DNA of 64,000 nt, taken from NCBI GenBank assembly GCA_964535575.1, contig CAZHTC010000001.1, positions 186,001 to 250,000 of the forward strand. Direction: 5' to 3'. The DNA comes from JAGPCK01 sp964535575 (GTDB lineage: Bacteria; Bacteroidota; Bacteroidia; UKL13-3). The notes below the pieces were generated by a model. That model saw only the letters and a list, made by a program, of their open reading frames with translations, was not told the DNA's origin and searched no databases. The position numbers and the translations under genes are program-made. This document shows positions 52,408 to 59,652 of the stretch, one piece after another; positions within the stretch are counted from its first letter, which is position 1; each line of letters begins with the position of its first letter.

Positions 52408-53616
52408 ATGACACAGCAATATTATCCGTTTGCCTCAAATGAGCAACTGCCGACTCTTTCCAGCGTAACAAAGGGAATTCACAGTTTTGAAGAGGCTATT
52501 CAAAAAACTGAATTTAATTTTGAATATGAAAATCTAAAAAGCGTGTACTTAGCAAATCTGCCTTTTATTCCTACCACAATATCGTTAGCACTAAAGGAAG
52601 GAATATATCTGTATCGTGTGAGGGCAATTAATGAAAAAGAAGAAGATATTAAAAAACTTGATACTTTTTCTTATCCTCCAATAGGGTCAACTAAACAGAA
52701 CAGGGCAAATCTTGCTGGAAACCCTGTTTTATATTGCTCGCTTTCAGGAATGGCAGCTTTAAAGGAGTACCGGATAAATGGTGAGCCTATTTCATCAGGA
52801 CAGGAACTCTACCTGTCTGTTTATAAGATCAAGCAAGATTCTTCAATTAACTACATTCAGTATTTATTCCCTGAATCAATTGTAAAGGGCGCACTTTATG
52901 AAAAAATAAATAAAAGGAAATTGCAGCAAATGAAGGGTCTGCTTAAATCCTACCAACCTAATAAGCAAAAAGCAGTCTTGAAGCTCACTAATTACATAGC
53001 TGAAAAGTTCTTAATGAAAAATGACTATTCGATTTCGTCTTTTCTTTCGCACTATTATTTATATGAAATAGGGCAGGATTGCCGTCCTGGAATTGACGCA
53101 ATCGTGTACCCAAGTGTCGCAAGAGATGCAAATGATTTTAATATTGCTTTGCATCCGAATGCGGTAGATAATAAACTTGAACTTATCGAAGTTCAAAAGC
53201 TAACTTTTACAAATTTCGTGGATAATGGAGCTTATGTATCATCCGAAGCAGTAGGAATACCTGTTATTTGTAACGGAACGATAGGTTGGAAAGAACTAAC
53301 CTTAGAGGAAACAAAGGTTAGATTAGAGAAGGTCAAAGTAAGATATACCCCGACATATCCTAAGGAAGGGAGAGGTATTCAAAGAGATTTTTTTATTGAT
53401 GAAAATAAATTCGATTTCGAACTTTGGATAACCCGATTCATATTGACGAAAAGGAAAGAAGATTTTCTAAAAATACGTATGGATGGCATTTTACAGGATG
53501 GGTTTACCAAGAGTGTACCTGTACGATTCCCTCAAAATGGCATATATTCTAAATGGAAAAATAAGAAGTATTATCTTAAGGAAGCTCATTGTGAATTCAG
53601 CTATACGCTTGTCTAA
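52408..53616 (+). CDS. RES-domain protein (NAD-cleaving toxin-like)
   Basis: This 402-residue protein carries the RES motif pattern. LYRVRAINEKE (conserved Arg, about 69) is followed by FSYPPIGSTKQNRANLAGNP (about 86-105), then VLYCSLSGMAALKEYR (Ser and Glu, about 106-121), and GIDAIVYPSVARDANDFNIA (about 230-249) completes the fold. RES toxins degrade or phosphorolyse NAD+ or modify proteins with ADP-ribose. At over 400 residues it is longer than the usual toxin (about 150-230), with extra N- and C-terminal parts. No Xre-type antitoxin is next to it, so it may be a defence effector instead. Confidence 0.8.
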   Translation: MTQQYYPFASNEQLPTLSSVTKGIHSFEEAIQKTEFNFEYENLKSVYLANLPFIPTTISLALKEGIYLYRVRAINEKEEDIKKLDTFSYPPIGSTKQNRANLAGNPVLYCSLSGMAALKEYRINGEPISSGQELYLSVYKIKQDSSINYIQYLFPESIVKGALYEKINKRKLQQMKGLLKSYQPNKQKAVLKLTNYIAEKFLMKNDYSISSFLSHYYLYEIGQDCRPGIDAIVYPSVARDANDFNIALHPNAVDNKLELIEVQKLTFTNFVDNGAYVSSEAVGIPVICNGTIGWKELTLEETKVRLEKVKVRYTPTYPKEGRGIQRDFFIDENKFDFELWITRFILTKRKEDFLKIRMDGILQDGFTKSVPVRFPQNGIYSKWKNKKYYLKEAHCEFSYTLV

Positions 53617-53673
53617 ATTTGGGGCAAGACATGTATGTCCAATGGATAAGGTGTAAAATGGTTCTTAGTTTAT

Positions 53674-53681
53674 TATATTTG
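53674..53681 (+). promoter_or_regulatory. Putative -7 element (TATATTTG) of the four-helix membrane protein gene
   Basis: A perfect TAnnTTTG ends five bases before ATG 53687, so the leader is very short. Confidence 0.5.
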
Positions 53682-53686
53682 TGATC

Positions 53687-54202
53687 ATGAGTTTGACAGA
53701 AAATATTGAGTCTTTTTCAAAAGTCTTAAACGATTTAACTAAAGTAGTAGAAAAAGTCTATGAGCAATGGTTTAAAGAGTTAATATGTTTCAGTGTGATG
53801 GCAATTATTGTTTTTGCAACTCAGGCCTCTATTATTCCAACGTCTTTATTAAAAACTGACTTTAATGTATTTATTGCATTGTTAATTATTGGATTATCAT
53901 TATACTGGTATTTACTTTCTAATACTCTTTGGTGTGTTCTTATGATTGCTTTGAATTACAGCTCAGGATCAAATTCTTTTCTTCAACTTCTTACAGGATA
54001 TAATATTTTCGGGCTGCTTATTGGAGGTATAGCACTAATTATAGCCTCGTCTATCGTATATATAGTTAGTAGATTTACTCCCTACTGTTATGAATTACAC
54101 TTCGCGGTGTTCTTTATAGCACACTTTACTTTAACTCCGGTGATATTGATAATAGTAAGATTGTTTAAATTAGGTTTCAAGAAGCAACAAAATGTGAGTT
54201 GA
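53687..54202 (+). CDS. Four-helix membrane protein of unknown function
   Basis: This 171-residue protein starts at ATG 53687. A helical soluble start (about 1-25) is followed by four hydrophobic segments (about 30-50, 60-85, 100-122 and 133-160) and a short Lys-rich tail. No conserved catalytic motif is seen. In an accessory block with nuclease- and toxin-like genes, a multi-spanning membrane protein could be a pore-forming effector, but this is only a guess. AT-rich codon use matches its neighbours in the block. Confidence 0.65.
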   Translation: MSLTENIESFSKVLNDLTKVVEKVYEQWFKELICFSVMAIIVFATQASIIPTSLLKTDFNVFIALLIIGLSLYWYLLSNTLWCVLMIALNYSSGSNSFLQLLTGYNIFGLLIGGIALIIASSIVYIVSRFTPYCYELHFAVFFIAHFTLTPVILIIVRLFKLGFKKQQNVS

Positions 54203-54411
54203 TTTAGGTAAGGTTTCTGATATTATGAAGAAAAGGCATGATTTTTACCAAGAATATCTTGAATGGGAAATTCTGGATCCTTTGGAGGAAATCGCAAACT
54301 CTTTCAGTCCATGGTTGGTATCCCTGACATCCGCAGGCAAATTGAACCACTATACTTAATTCCAAACCCACCATCTTGCCGTGGTATATTAGCTGCCGTT
54401 TCACATATTCT

Positions 54412-55206
54412 CTATAAACGCTTTCGCTTGACAAATCTCCCTCGGTGAAGTACATACGGAGATTGTTTTTGATGCAAAATTGAACTGCTTATTGATAGTT
54501 TCTCGATTTGTTTTTCGTACTTATTCGGCTGTTTAAACCATTTGCCCTCTATAATATTATTGATAAAAGAATCTCTTGTAAGAATTGCAACTTCGGATTC
54601 CCTTGTATTTCTTTTTGGAAATAAGTAATAAAGGTAATTTCTACAATCATCCGGATTGTCAATTGATTCTACACCTTTAAAATCAAAAACAACATGTACC
54701 AGACTGCCAATCCATGCAGAAGGAAAACATTTATCAGGGGAATCTACCAAATGTCTGCCTTTTTCTACTGTAGGCCGGAAATTTGTTTTCCCTTTCAGAA
54801 ATCGAAGATAATCGCTCTTTAGTCGTGTTCCGTCAATTACCCAGACCATATTTTTATAAAAATTCTCCCGTTTAATACGTTCCTGAGAATTTAAGAATGA
54901 ATGTTGAAATTCGATAACAAGTCCATGTTCGGTGCGAACATCGGCTATATGCTTCTCACCAGTTATTTTATCATGTAAAATTATTTCCTGCCAATCTGGG
55001 TTAAAATTACTCTTCCATGTCCGATGCCACTCAGTTTCATTTTCCCACCAAAGGTCACAAGTACGAATGCCTTTATGCGCCCAATGATGCAATTTAATGT
55101 CCCCGCATTTCGCGATTAACTCAGAACCACAAAATGGACAGATTCCTTTTGCTCCTTTAATAGCTTCGGTTCTGACATTGTCGATAAGTGCAAATTTTGT
55201 TTTCAT
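54412..55206 (-). CDS. CoiA-like nuclease-domain protein
   Basis: This 264-residue protein has an N-terminal zinc finger with CPFCG, KCGDIKLHHWAH and TCDLWW (about 23-53). A CoiA-type PD-(D/E)XK domain follows (about 60-130): EWHRTWKS, HIADVRTEHGLVIEFQHS (Asp and Glu-x-Gln, about 88-105) and a RENFYKNMVWVIDG stretch. CoiA takes part in DNA uptake and recombination during competence. In Bacteroidota such genes are often in accessory regions, so a DNA-repair or defence role is equally possible. The C-terminus (SPYVLHRGRFVKRKRL) is basic. Confidence 0.8.
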   Translation of the reverse strand: MKTKFALIDNVRTEAIKGAKGICPFCGSELIAKCGDIKLHHWAHKGIRTCDLWWENETEWHRTWKSNFNPDWQEIILHDKITGEKHIADVRTEHGLVIEFQHSFLNSQERIKRENFYKNMVWVIDGTRLKSDYLRFLKGKTNFRPTVEKGRHLVDSPDKCFPSAWIGSLVHVVFDFKGVESIDNPDDCRNYLYYLFPKRNTRESEVAILTRDSFINNIIEGKWFKQPNKYEKQIEKLSISSSILHQKQSPYVLHRGRFVKRKRL

Positions 55207-55254
55207 GATAGAAGTTGGCGGGGTATTGCAGACTCTGCCTTAATGGGGTAAATA

Positions 55255-55285
55255 ATATAAGGCCGAAAAACTTCCAGCCTTATAT
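55255..55285 (-). terminator. Hairpin between the CoiA-like gene and the 32-residue gene
   Basis: A 9-bp stem ATATAAGGC/GCCTTATAT with a 13-base loop lies 14 bp past the stop of the 32-residue gene on the minus strand. The T-tract is weak, so terminator function is tentative. Confidence 0.4.
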
Positions 55286-55298
55286 ATTTCCGCAATTA

Positions 55299-55397
55299 CT
55301 ACTTTCCCTTGGGTCTTGGAGGATTATTTCCTCGATCGCCTCCTGAGGGCTTTCCTGTAGTACTCGGTCCATTCGGAGGAGGTGTACTCTTTGCCAT
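55299..55397 (-). CDS. 32-residue Pro/Gly-rich small protein
   Basis: A tiny frame from ATG 55397 encodes MAKSTPPPNGPSTTGKPSGG and then 12 more residues, ending in PPRPKGK. It has no hydrophobic core and should be disordered and basic. I recall similar short proteins with a GGxRGNNPP-like end in other Bacteroidota, which supports a real gene. It lies between the nuclease-like gene and the CoiA-like gene on the same strand and has a hairpin after it. Function unknown. Confidence 0.5.
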   Translation of the reverse strand: MAKSTPPPNGPSTTGKPSGGDRGNNPPRPKGK

Positions 55398-55495
55398 AAA
55401 ATTATTTTTTTTAGTAACCACAAAGTTTAACTTATTTTACCCTAAAGTCAATGATTCGAAAAGAATTTATTTTGTACTCTGTTGTAAAGTCATAC

Positions 55496-56947
55496 TCATT
55501 TTGAATTTGCACCAATATTAATATATTTTTTAGCTTCATTGAGGTAACTCAGATTTATATTTTTAATCGGATAATATGATTTTAGCACCTGATCTAATAA
55601 CATTCTTTTCGTTGATGCCTTCAGATTAACTTGTTTTGATTTCTCAATCAGCTCCTGAATTGTAAATCCATGAATAATTATAGCTTGTATAAGGTAATCC
55701 CAAGTGTCAATATCTATGAAACAGAGGTTTTCTGGTGGAAGTACCTCAAGATTTATATTGTTCGCACCAATGAAAATGCCAACTTCTTCAGCTAGGAACT
55801 CGGACCATGCATCCTCCCCAAACCCTAAATACATCTCCTTATAAGTTACAACCAACCCATAAAATGGAGCTTTATTATTTAACGATTGTGCGGTGCTTAA
55901 TAGCTGACAATACGACTTAACAATGGAGTTTTTAAGAGTTGAGGACATTACTTCAGAATATCTTAATACTGCTGCATTGGGGTGTAGTTCTATTGCTTTA
56001 CTTTCTATCAGAACATTATTAGGTAGGAAAAAGTCAACAACCTTACCTGTTATATTAAAAGTTGATTTAATTGAATTTTCTGTCATGTACTCAACTCGTG
56101 CCTCTTCTAAGCCTTTTTTTAAGTATTTCTCCATTCTTTTCCCCAACTCAGCAGAAAACTTCTCAGACTTTGCCTTCATAAAATCATAAATAAAATGCTT
56201 GCATGTTTGAAAAAAGATTGCCTTATGTGGAACTTTGAATTTACTGTTTACAATCAAGAATGGTTTCGTTGATAGGAAATTAGTTTCATACAATTGATAT
56301 ATTTCGTTAGACATCTTTTGAAGTGATACAATGCCTTCGATGTCTACAAGCTTTAATAGATTAAAAAAAAGTTTTAGCTTATTTTCTCCGAAATGACCTT
56401 TAAACCAGTCAAAATAATCACCATATAAAAATCCATCATATTCATATTCCTCATTTAATTCATCTAAGTTAAAGTATAAGGCAATGGACGAACAGATGCT
56501 TAAAAAATCTTCAATAGTGAGGGAGGTTACTTTCATAAACTCTTCTTCAATATCAAATTTGTGACTTAATAACTTGTATAGAACAATTTGACGCTCCAAA
56601 TGATAGTTTCTAATTTCATCCTGGAGCCAAAATTGCTGATAAGCTAACACCCTCATACCTCTCTGAATGTTACTACTATCTTTAAAGTTTATAAATTGAT
56701 TATTTTCTGTGAAATCATCCACAAGCTTTAGAGTTTCTTCAACATCTTCAATCGTAGCTTCAGGTAACTGCTTAGATCGTTGTCCATGAATCAGCACCCA
56801 TTTAAGCAGGATAATAACATTCCAAACAGGAAATCTTACTATCTTATTTTTTTGAAGGTGATCAAGAATTTGAAGACAACCCAATATTTGTGATTGCCAA
56901 CCATACGATTCAATCCTGTTCTTTATTTGCTCAAATTGGGAGCCCAT
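55496..56947 (-). CDS. Candidate PD-(D/E)XK nuclease-domain protein
   Basis: This 483-residue protein is mostly helical for its first 270 residues. ELGKRMEKYLKKGLEEARVE (about 265-284) then leads into VVDFFLPNNVLIESKAIELH (about 303-322). The Asp and Glu-x-Lys there have the spacing of PD-(D/E)XK nucleases, with the preceding Glu-bearing helix as the usual fold start. I do not recognise a named family. The nuclease-like domain, AT-rich composition and setting suggest restriction or phage defence. It shows no similarity to the neighbouring genes. Confidence 0.65.
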   Translation of the reverse strand: MGSQFEQIKNRIESYGWQSQILGCLQILDHLQKNKIVRFPVWNVIILLKWVLIHGQRSKQLPEATIEDVEETLKLVDDFTENNQFINFKDSSNIQRGMRVLAYQQFWLQDEIRNYHLERQIVLYKLLSHKFDIEEEFMKVTSLTIEDFLSICSSIALYFNLDELNEEYEYDGFLYGDYFDWFKGHFGENKLKLFFNLLKLVDIEGIVSLQKMSNEIYQLYETNFLSTKPFLIVNSKFKVPHKAIFFQTCKHFIYDFMKAKSEKFSAELGKRMEKYLKKGLEEARVEYMTENSIKSTFNITGKVVDFFLPNNVLIESKAIELHPNAAVLRYSEVMSSTLKNSIVKSYCQLLSTAQSLNNKAPFYGLVVTYKEMYLGFGEDAWSEFLAEEVGIFIGANNINLEVLPPENLCFIDIDTWDYLIQAIIIHGFTIQELIEKSKQVNLKASTKRMLLDQVLKSYYPIKNINLSYLNEAKKYINIGANSK

Positions 56948-57030
56948 ATTTTAGATTTTGGTGTTTTTTTAGTCCGTGGTTGGCGTCCCCGGGTAACCAT
57001 ATAGCAGTTGCAGCAGGAATGGCGAAAAAA

Positions 57031-57351
57031 CTATTCATTAAACGAATCTATTTTTTTTCTAATATCTGCCAACAGATTTGAAAGACAGCCACCAAAATAT
57101 TGTGGCTTTAAAAAGTCGTCATTATAGATAAAGGCAATTTCTACACCTTTGGCACTACCTATTACCAACTTATAAACCTCTGGATGTTTTGTAATATAGA
57201 AATCGGCAGAATCAATCGCATTGCGTACTTTTCGCGATGCGGCTTCCCGGGTTTTCTTGTTCCCTCCATTGGTGTCTGGATAAGCCAATTCGAAATCAGA
57301 ATAAATCTTATCTAATGTACTATAAATACTTTCCCATTCATTCTTAGTCAT
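57031..57351 (-). CDS. Small hypothetical protein of the accessory block
   Basis: This is a 106-residue soluble protein beginning MTKNEWESIYSTLDKIYSDF. A helical first part is followed by a beta-rich stretch (YKLVIGSAKGVEIAFIYNDD, about 60-79) and a short helical end. It has no catalytic motif I can name. The gene lies 83 bp upstream of the nuclease-like gene on the same strand and 11 bp after a 41-codon frame, so the three may form one unit. Confidence 0.6.
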   Translation of the reverse strand: MTKNEWESIYSTLDKIYSDFELAYPDTNGGNKKTREAASRKVRNAIDSADFYITKHPEVYKLVIGSAKGVEIAFIYNDDFLKPQYFGGCLSNLLADIRKKIDSFNE

Positions 57352-57362
57352 AATAACTATTT

Positions 57363-57488
57363 TTAAGCTTTCCTTTTTGCGCTTTTCTTAATTGGTTCAT
57401 CCTTTAGCTTCTCTTTCGGTTTAGGGTTCCCGATAACAGATGTTTTAATTATATGCTCAAACAGTTCAGAGGCTTCTTTTGGGGTCAC
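57363..57488 (-). CDS. 41-residue basic peptide, or the 3' remnant of a gene
   Basis: A frame from GTG 57488 encodes VTPKEASELFEHIIKTSVIG and then a Lys-rich tail with PKPKEKLKDEPIKKSAKRKA. It ends 11 bp before the 106-residue gene. The frame is open only ten codons further upstream before a stop, so the gene could be a truncated relic of a longer one or a genuine small protein with a non-ATG start. The content is helix followed by a disordered basic tail. Confidence 0.4.
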   Translation of the reverse strand: MTPKEASELFEHIIKTSVIGNPKPKEKLKDEPIKKSAKRKA

Positions 57489-57551
57489 ATCCCCGTCAAC
57501 CCTCTGTTTTTTCAGTTCTCAATATAAATAAGAAAAATGAGAAACACAAAA

Positions 57552-57575
57552 AAGGTCGGCAGGGATGCCGACCTT
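57552..57575 (-). terminator. Hairpin followed by T6 on the minus strand
   Basis: A perfect 10-bp stem AAGGTCGGCA/TGCCGACCTT with loop GGGA is followed on the minus strand by TTTTTTG. It lies downstream of the tRNA-Arg(CCG) and its repeat cluster, so it may be a second terminator of that transcript. Confidence 0.65.
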
Positions 57576-57592
57576 GGACAAGTTTGGTGCTT

Positions 57593-57610
57593 TGCGGTCC
57601 CGACAGGAAT
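57593..57610 (-). repeat. 18-bp copy of the tRNA-Arg(CCG) 3' end
   Basis: These 18 bases are identical to 57768-57785, the last 16 bases of tRNA-Arg(CCG) and two beyond. The match stops in the T-arm, where an unrelated hairpin (57605-57625) takes over. Confidence 0.85.
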
Positions 57611-57625
57611 AGCTTTGCTGTTCCT
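57605..57625. repeat. Hairpin replacing the T-arm in the tRNA-Arg(CCG) fragment
   Basis: A 9-bp stem AGGAATAGC/GCTGTTCCT with a TTT loop and one G-T pair begins in the last bases of the tRNA copy. Confidence 0.7.
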
Positions 57626-57656
57626 TTAAGCCCCATTTTGAAATAGTAAAGCCCAA

Positions 57657-57680
57657 CCCCGCCCGAGCGGGGTGTTTTTT
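57657..57680 (+). terminator. GC-rich hairpin with T7 on the plus strand
   Basis: The stem CCCCGC/GCGGGG (57657-57662 and 57667-57672) is followed by TG and seven T. No plus-strand gene precedes it, so what it terminates is unclear. It belongs to the hairpin cluster downstream of tRNA-Arg(CCG). Confidence 0.5.
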
Positions 57681-57731
57681 TCATTTTCCTCCGCTAATGA
57701 AAGCAAGCTTTCAGAGCTTCGATAAATGAAA

Positions 57732-57758
57732 AAAGCCCCATGCTTTGCAAGGGGCTTT
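57732..57758 (-). terminator. Terminator of tRNA-Arg(CCG)
   Basis: The stem AAAGCCCC/GGGGCTTT (57732-57739 and 57751-57758) is followed on the minus strand by a T run, 11 bp past the tRNA 3' end. Confidence 0.8.
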
Positions 57759-57769
57759 GCTCTTATCTG

Positions 57770-57841
57770 CGGTCCCGACAGGAATCGAACCTGTATCTTA
57801 AGTTCCGGAGACTTACGTAGTATCCATTCTACTACGGGACC
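57770..57841 (-). tRNA. tRNA-Arg(CCG)
   Basis: This 72-nt cloverleaf has acceptor GGTCCCG/CGGGACC and anticodon stem TAAGT/ACTTA around loop CTCCGGA, so the anticodon is CCG. The T-arm has GGTTCGATTCC. CCA is not encoded. Its 3' end is repeated at 57593-57610. Confidence 0.93.
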
Positions 57842-57877
57842 TGATTCAAAAAAATCAGCGGCAAAGATAAGGGAAGT

Positions 57878-58468
57878 TTACCAAGGTTTATCTATTTGCT
57901 TTAACTCGCCCGGCTGCATATTGCCCAACAGCAGGTTACCTATACGCACCCGTACCAGCCTCACTACCGGAAAACCCAATGCAGCCATCATTTTACGTAC
58001 CTGCCTGTTTTTTCCTTCGGTAAGTGTAACACTAAGCCAGGCCGATTCTTTTTTCTGGTGCTTTAACAAATGCGGCACCCGCGGTATTAAATTAACCGGT
58101 TCAGTCAGCCTATAAACTTTACAAGGTCGAGTGGTATAAGTGACCCCTCTTAATTGAATGGGCACCCCGCTGCACCATTGCTGTACATGTTCGGCTCCGG
58201 GCACTCCCACCACCTGCACCCAATATTCCTTCTCGATGGTTTTTACCTGTATGGTTTCGTGATTAAATACTTTATCGTTGGTAAGGAGCAACAAGCCCTC
58301 GCTGTCTTCGTCCAACCGGCCCATTGCCTGTACCCCGTGTGGAATTTTGCATACCTGAACTAAGGTTTTTTTTCGTGGCTGATCGGTAACCATCTGGCTT
58401 AAAAACCCTACCGGTTTGTAAAGAGCGAAATACAATAATTCAGTCACCCGAGCAACATTTTCCTTCAT
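57878..58468 (-). CDS. rluE: rRNA pseudouridine synthase (RsuA/RluE type)
   Basis: This 196-residue enzyme isomerises a uridine in ribosomal RNA. The catalytic Asp lies in MGRLDEDSEGLLLLTND (about 49-65), preceded by ALYKPVGFLSQ (about 14-24) and followed by KEYWVQVVGVP and EGKNRQVRKMMAALGFPVVRLVRVRIG (given in part, about 153-179). It lacks an S4 domain, as RluE does, so the 23S rRNA uridine modified by RluE is a plausible target, but related RsuA-like enzymes cannot be excluded. Its start overlaps the end of the small zinc-ribbon gene by 29 bp. Confidence 0.85.
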   Translation of the reverse strand: MKENVARVTELLYFALYKPVGFLSQMVTDQPRKKTLVQVCKIPHGVQAMGRLDEDSEGLLLLTNDKVFNHETIQVKTIEKEYWVQVVGVPGAEHVQQWCSGVPIQLRGVTYTTRPCKVYRLTEPVNLIPRVPHLLKHQKKESAWLSVTLTEGKNRQVRKMMAALGFPVVRLVRVRIGNLLLGNMQPGELKQIDKPW

Positions 58469-58616
58469 GCACTTCGTTTATCCAAACTTCATCTGTTATT
58501 GTTTCCTGCTTCTCGGGCATGGTAACAGAAGTAACCGGTTTACACCAATCGCATACCTCGCCCTCTGCGGTAAAACCACTTCCTTCGCATTGGGGGCAAA
58601 CATATCCGCAGGTCAT
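58440..58616 (-). CDS. 58-residue zinc-ribbon small protein
   Basis: A small gene in the 150 bp between miaA and rluE. It encodes MTCGYVCPQCEGSGF, then EVCDWCKPV, so two Cys-x-x-Cys pairs (7/10 and 22/25) form a likely zinc ribbon, with a further CC near the end. It starts two bases after the miaA stop and its end overlaps the rluE start in another frame. Similar CGYVCPxCxGxGF small proteins occur in other Bacteroidota as far as I recall. It may bind RNA or protein; function unknown. Confidence 0.75.
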   Translation of the reverse strand: MTCGYVCPQCEGSGFTAEGEVCDWCKPVTSVTMPEKQETITDEVWINEVHEGKCCSGD

Positions 58617-58618
58617 CC

Positions 58619-59566
58619 TTAATATTTTTGGTGAGTGTGCAAAGATACTACCTTCATGGCAATTTCTGCCTGCTCTTCAGGAGTGGCTGTACCATCAATC
58701 CAATGCACCTGCAAACCCTCGCGTTCCAATTTGCGAAACCAGGTCATTTGCCGTTTGGCAAACTGCTGAATAGCGATAGTGAGGTGTTCCTGCATATACG
58801 CTAAAGAATATTTTTTTTGAAGGTGCTCCACCACAAATTTATATTCGAGTCCGTAACGGATAAGCTCATCTTCTGCAATTCCTTTCGTCAATAGCTGCTG
58901 CACCTCTTCTATCAACCCGTTATGCAGGCGTGCCTCGAGTCGCTGAGCTATGCGTTCACGCCTGATGTCGCGCGGCAAATCAATGCCAAACACCAATGGC
59001 TTAAGAACAGGTAACTTTAATTTGGCCAATGGATTTTTTAAAAGAAAGGTGACTATTTCTATAGCGCGGATAATTCTTTTGGCGGTTGAGGTATCTGCTT
59101 TCTTCGTGTAGTCGGTTAATGGTAATTTTTTAAACTTAAGCAACAATTCTTCTTTTGATAAAGACCGGAGCTGTTGACGCAGCTCCTCGTTTACAGGTAC
59201 GGAAGTAAATTCAAATCCGCGCAATAAGGCCTGCACGTATAAGGCAGTTCCCCCGCATAAAACAGGAATTTTTTGTGCAGCAATTAATTGTTGGTATACG
59301 TGTACAAAATGCTCAAGGTAATGATGCAGATGAAAATTTGACCCGGGTTCGGCCACATCCATCAAATGCACAGGTATGGTTTTTCCATTGGTTATATACT
59401 CAGCATAATCTTTTCCGGTACCGATATTCATTTCTTTATACACCTGTCTTGAGTCGAGGCTCACAATTTCTCCGCCAAGACTTTGTGCCAGCGCAACGGC
59501 CAGTTTTGTTTTGCCCGATGCTGTTGGTCCCAATATCATTACCTCCTTAAACTCGCGTGACTGCAT
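58619..59566 (-). CDS. miaA: tRNA dimethylallyltransferase
   Basis: This 315-residue enzyme adds a dimethylallyl group to A37 of tRNAs reading U-starting codons. Visible are the P-loop LGPTASGKTKLAVALAQ (about 13-29), SLDSRQVYKEMNIGTGK (about 36-52), HLMDVAEPGSNF (about 67-78), GGTALYVQALLRGFE (about 104-118), and the late RQMTWFRKLEREGLQVHWID (about 276-295). Full length. The product chemistry depends on the MEP pathway, whose ispF is also in this window. It heads the miaA-zinc ribbon-rluE unit. A -7 element sits four bases before the ATG. Confidence 0.95.
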   Translation of the reverse strand: MQSREFKEVMILGPTASGKTKLAVALAQSLGGEIVSLDSRQVYKEMNIGTGKDYAEYITNGKTIPVHLMDVAEPGSNFHLHHYLEHFVHVYQQLIAAQKIPVLCGGTALYVQALLRGFEFTSVPVNEELRQQLRSLSKEELLLKFKKLPLTDYTKKADTSTAKRIIRAIEIVTFLLKNPLAKLKLPVLKPLVFGIDLPRDIRRERIAQRLEARLHNGLIEEVQQLLTKGIAEDELIRYGLEYKFVVEHLQKKYSLAYMQEHLTIAIQQFAKRQMTWFRKLEREGLQVHWIDGTATPEEQAEIAMKVVSLHTHQKY

Positions 59567-59570
59567 GATA

Positions 59571-59578
59571 CAAAGGTA
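59571..59578 (-). promoter_or_regulatory. Putative -7 element (TACCTTTG) of miaA, 4 bases before the start codon
   Basis: A perfect TAnnTTTG with only TATC between it and ATG 59566 points to a leaderless or nearly leaderless mRNA. Confidence 0.55.
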
Positions 59579-59652
59579 ATTAGTCTGGTGGCATAATGTT
59601 TGATTTTTAGGTCCCGCTCTAATTTCCTAATTTTAACCCAAATAAACTCCGT

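Noticed and set aside
54225..54359. Plus-strand 44-codon frame starting at ATG 54225
   Set aside because: No promoter element, no recognisable motif, and the length is compatible with chance in AT-rich DNA.
54204..54455. Minus-strand frame of 83 codons overlapping the CoiA-like gene end
   Set aside because: It overlaps the CoiA-like gene in another frame and has no recognisable feature. The CoiA-like protein has a plausible natural C-terminus, so a frameshifted extension is not needed.
57496..57684. Minus-strand frame of 62 codons between tRNA-Arg(CCG) and the accessory block
   Set aside because: It runs through several hairpins and the copied tRNA 3' end; its composition is that of the structured repeats, not of a protein.
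50944..57769. CRISPR array or integrase in the accessory block
   Set aside because: No regularly spaced repeats and no recombinase-like protein were found on either strand.
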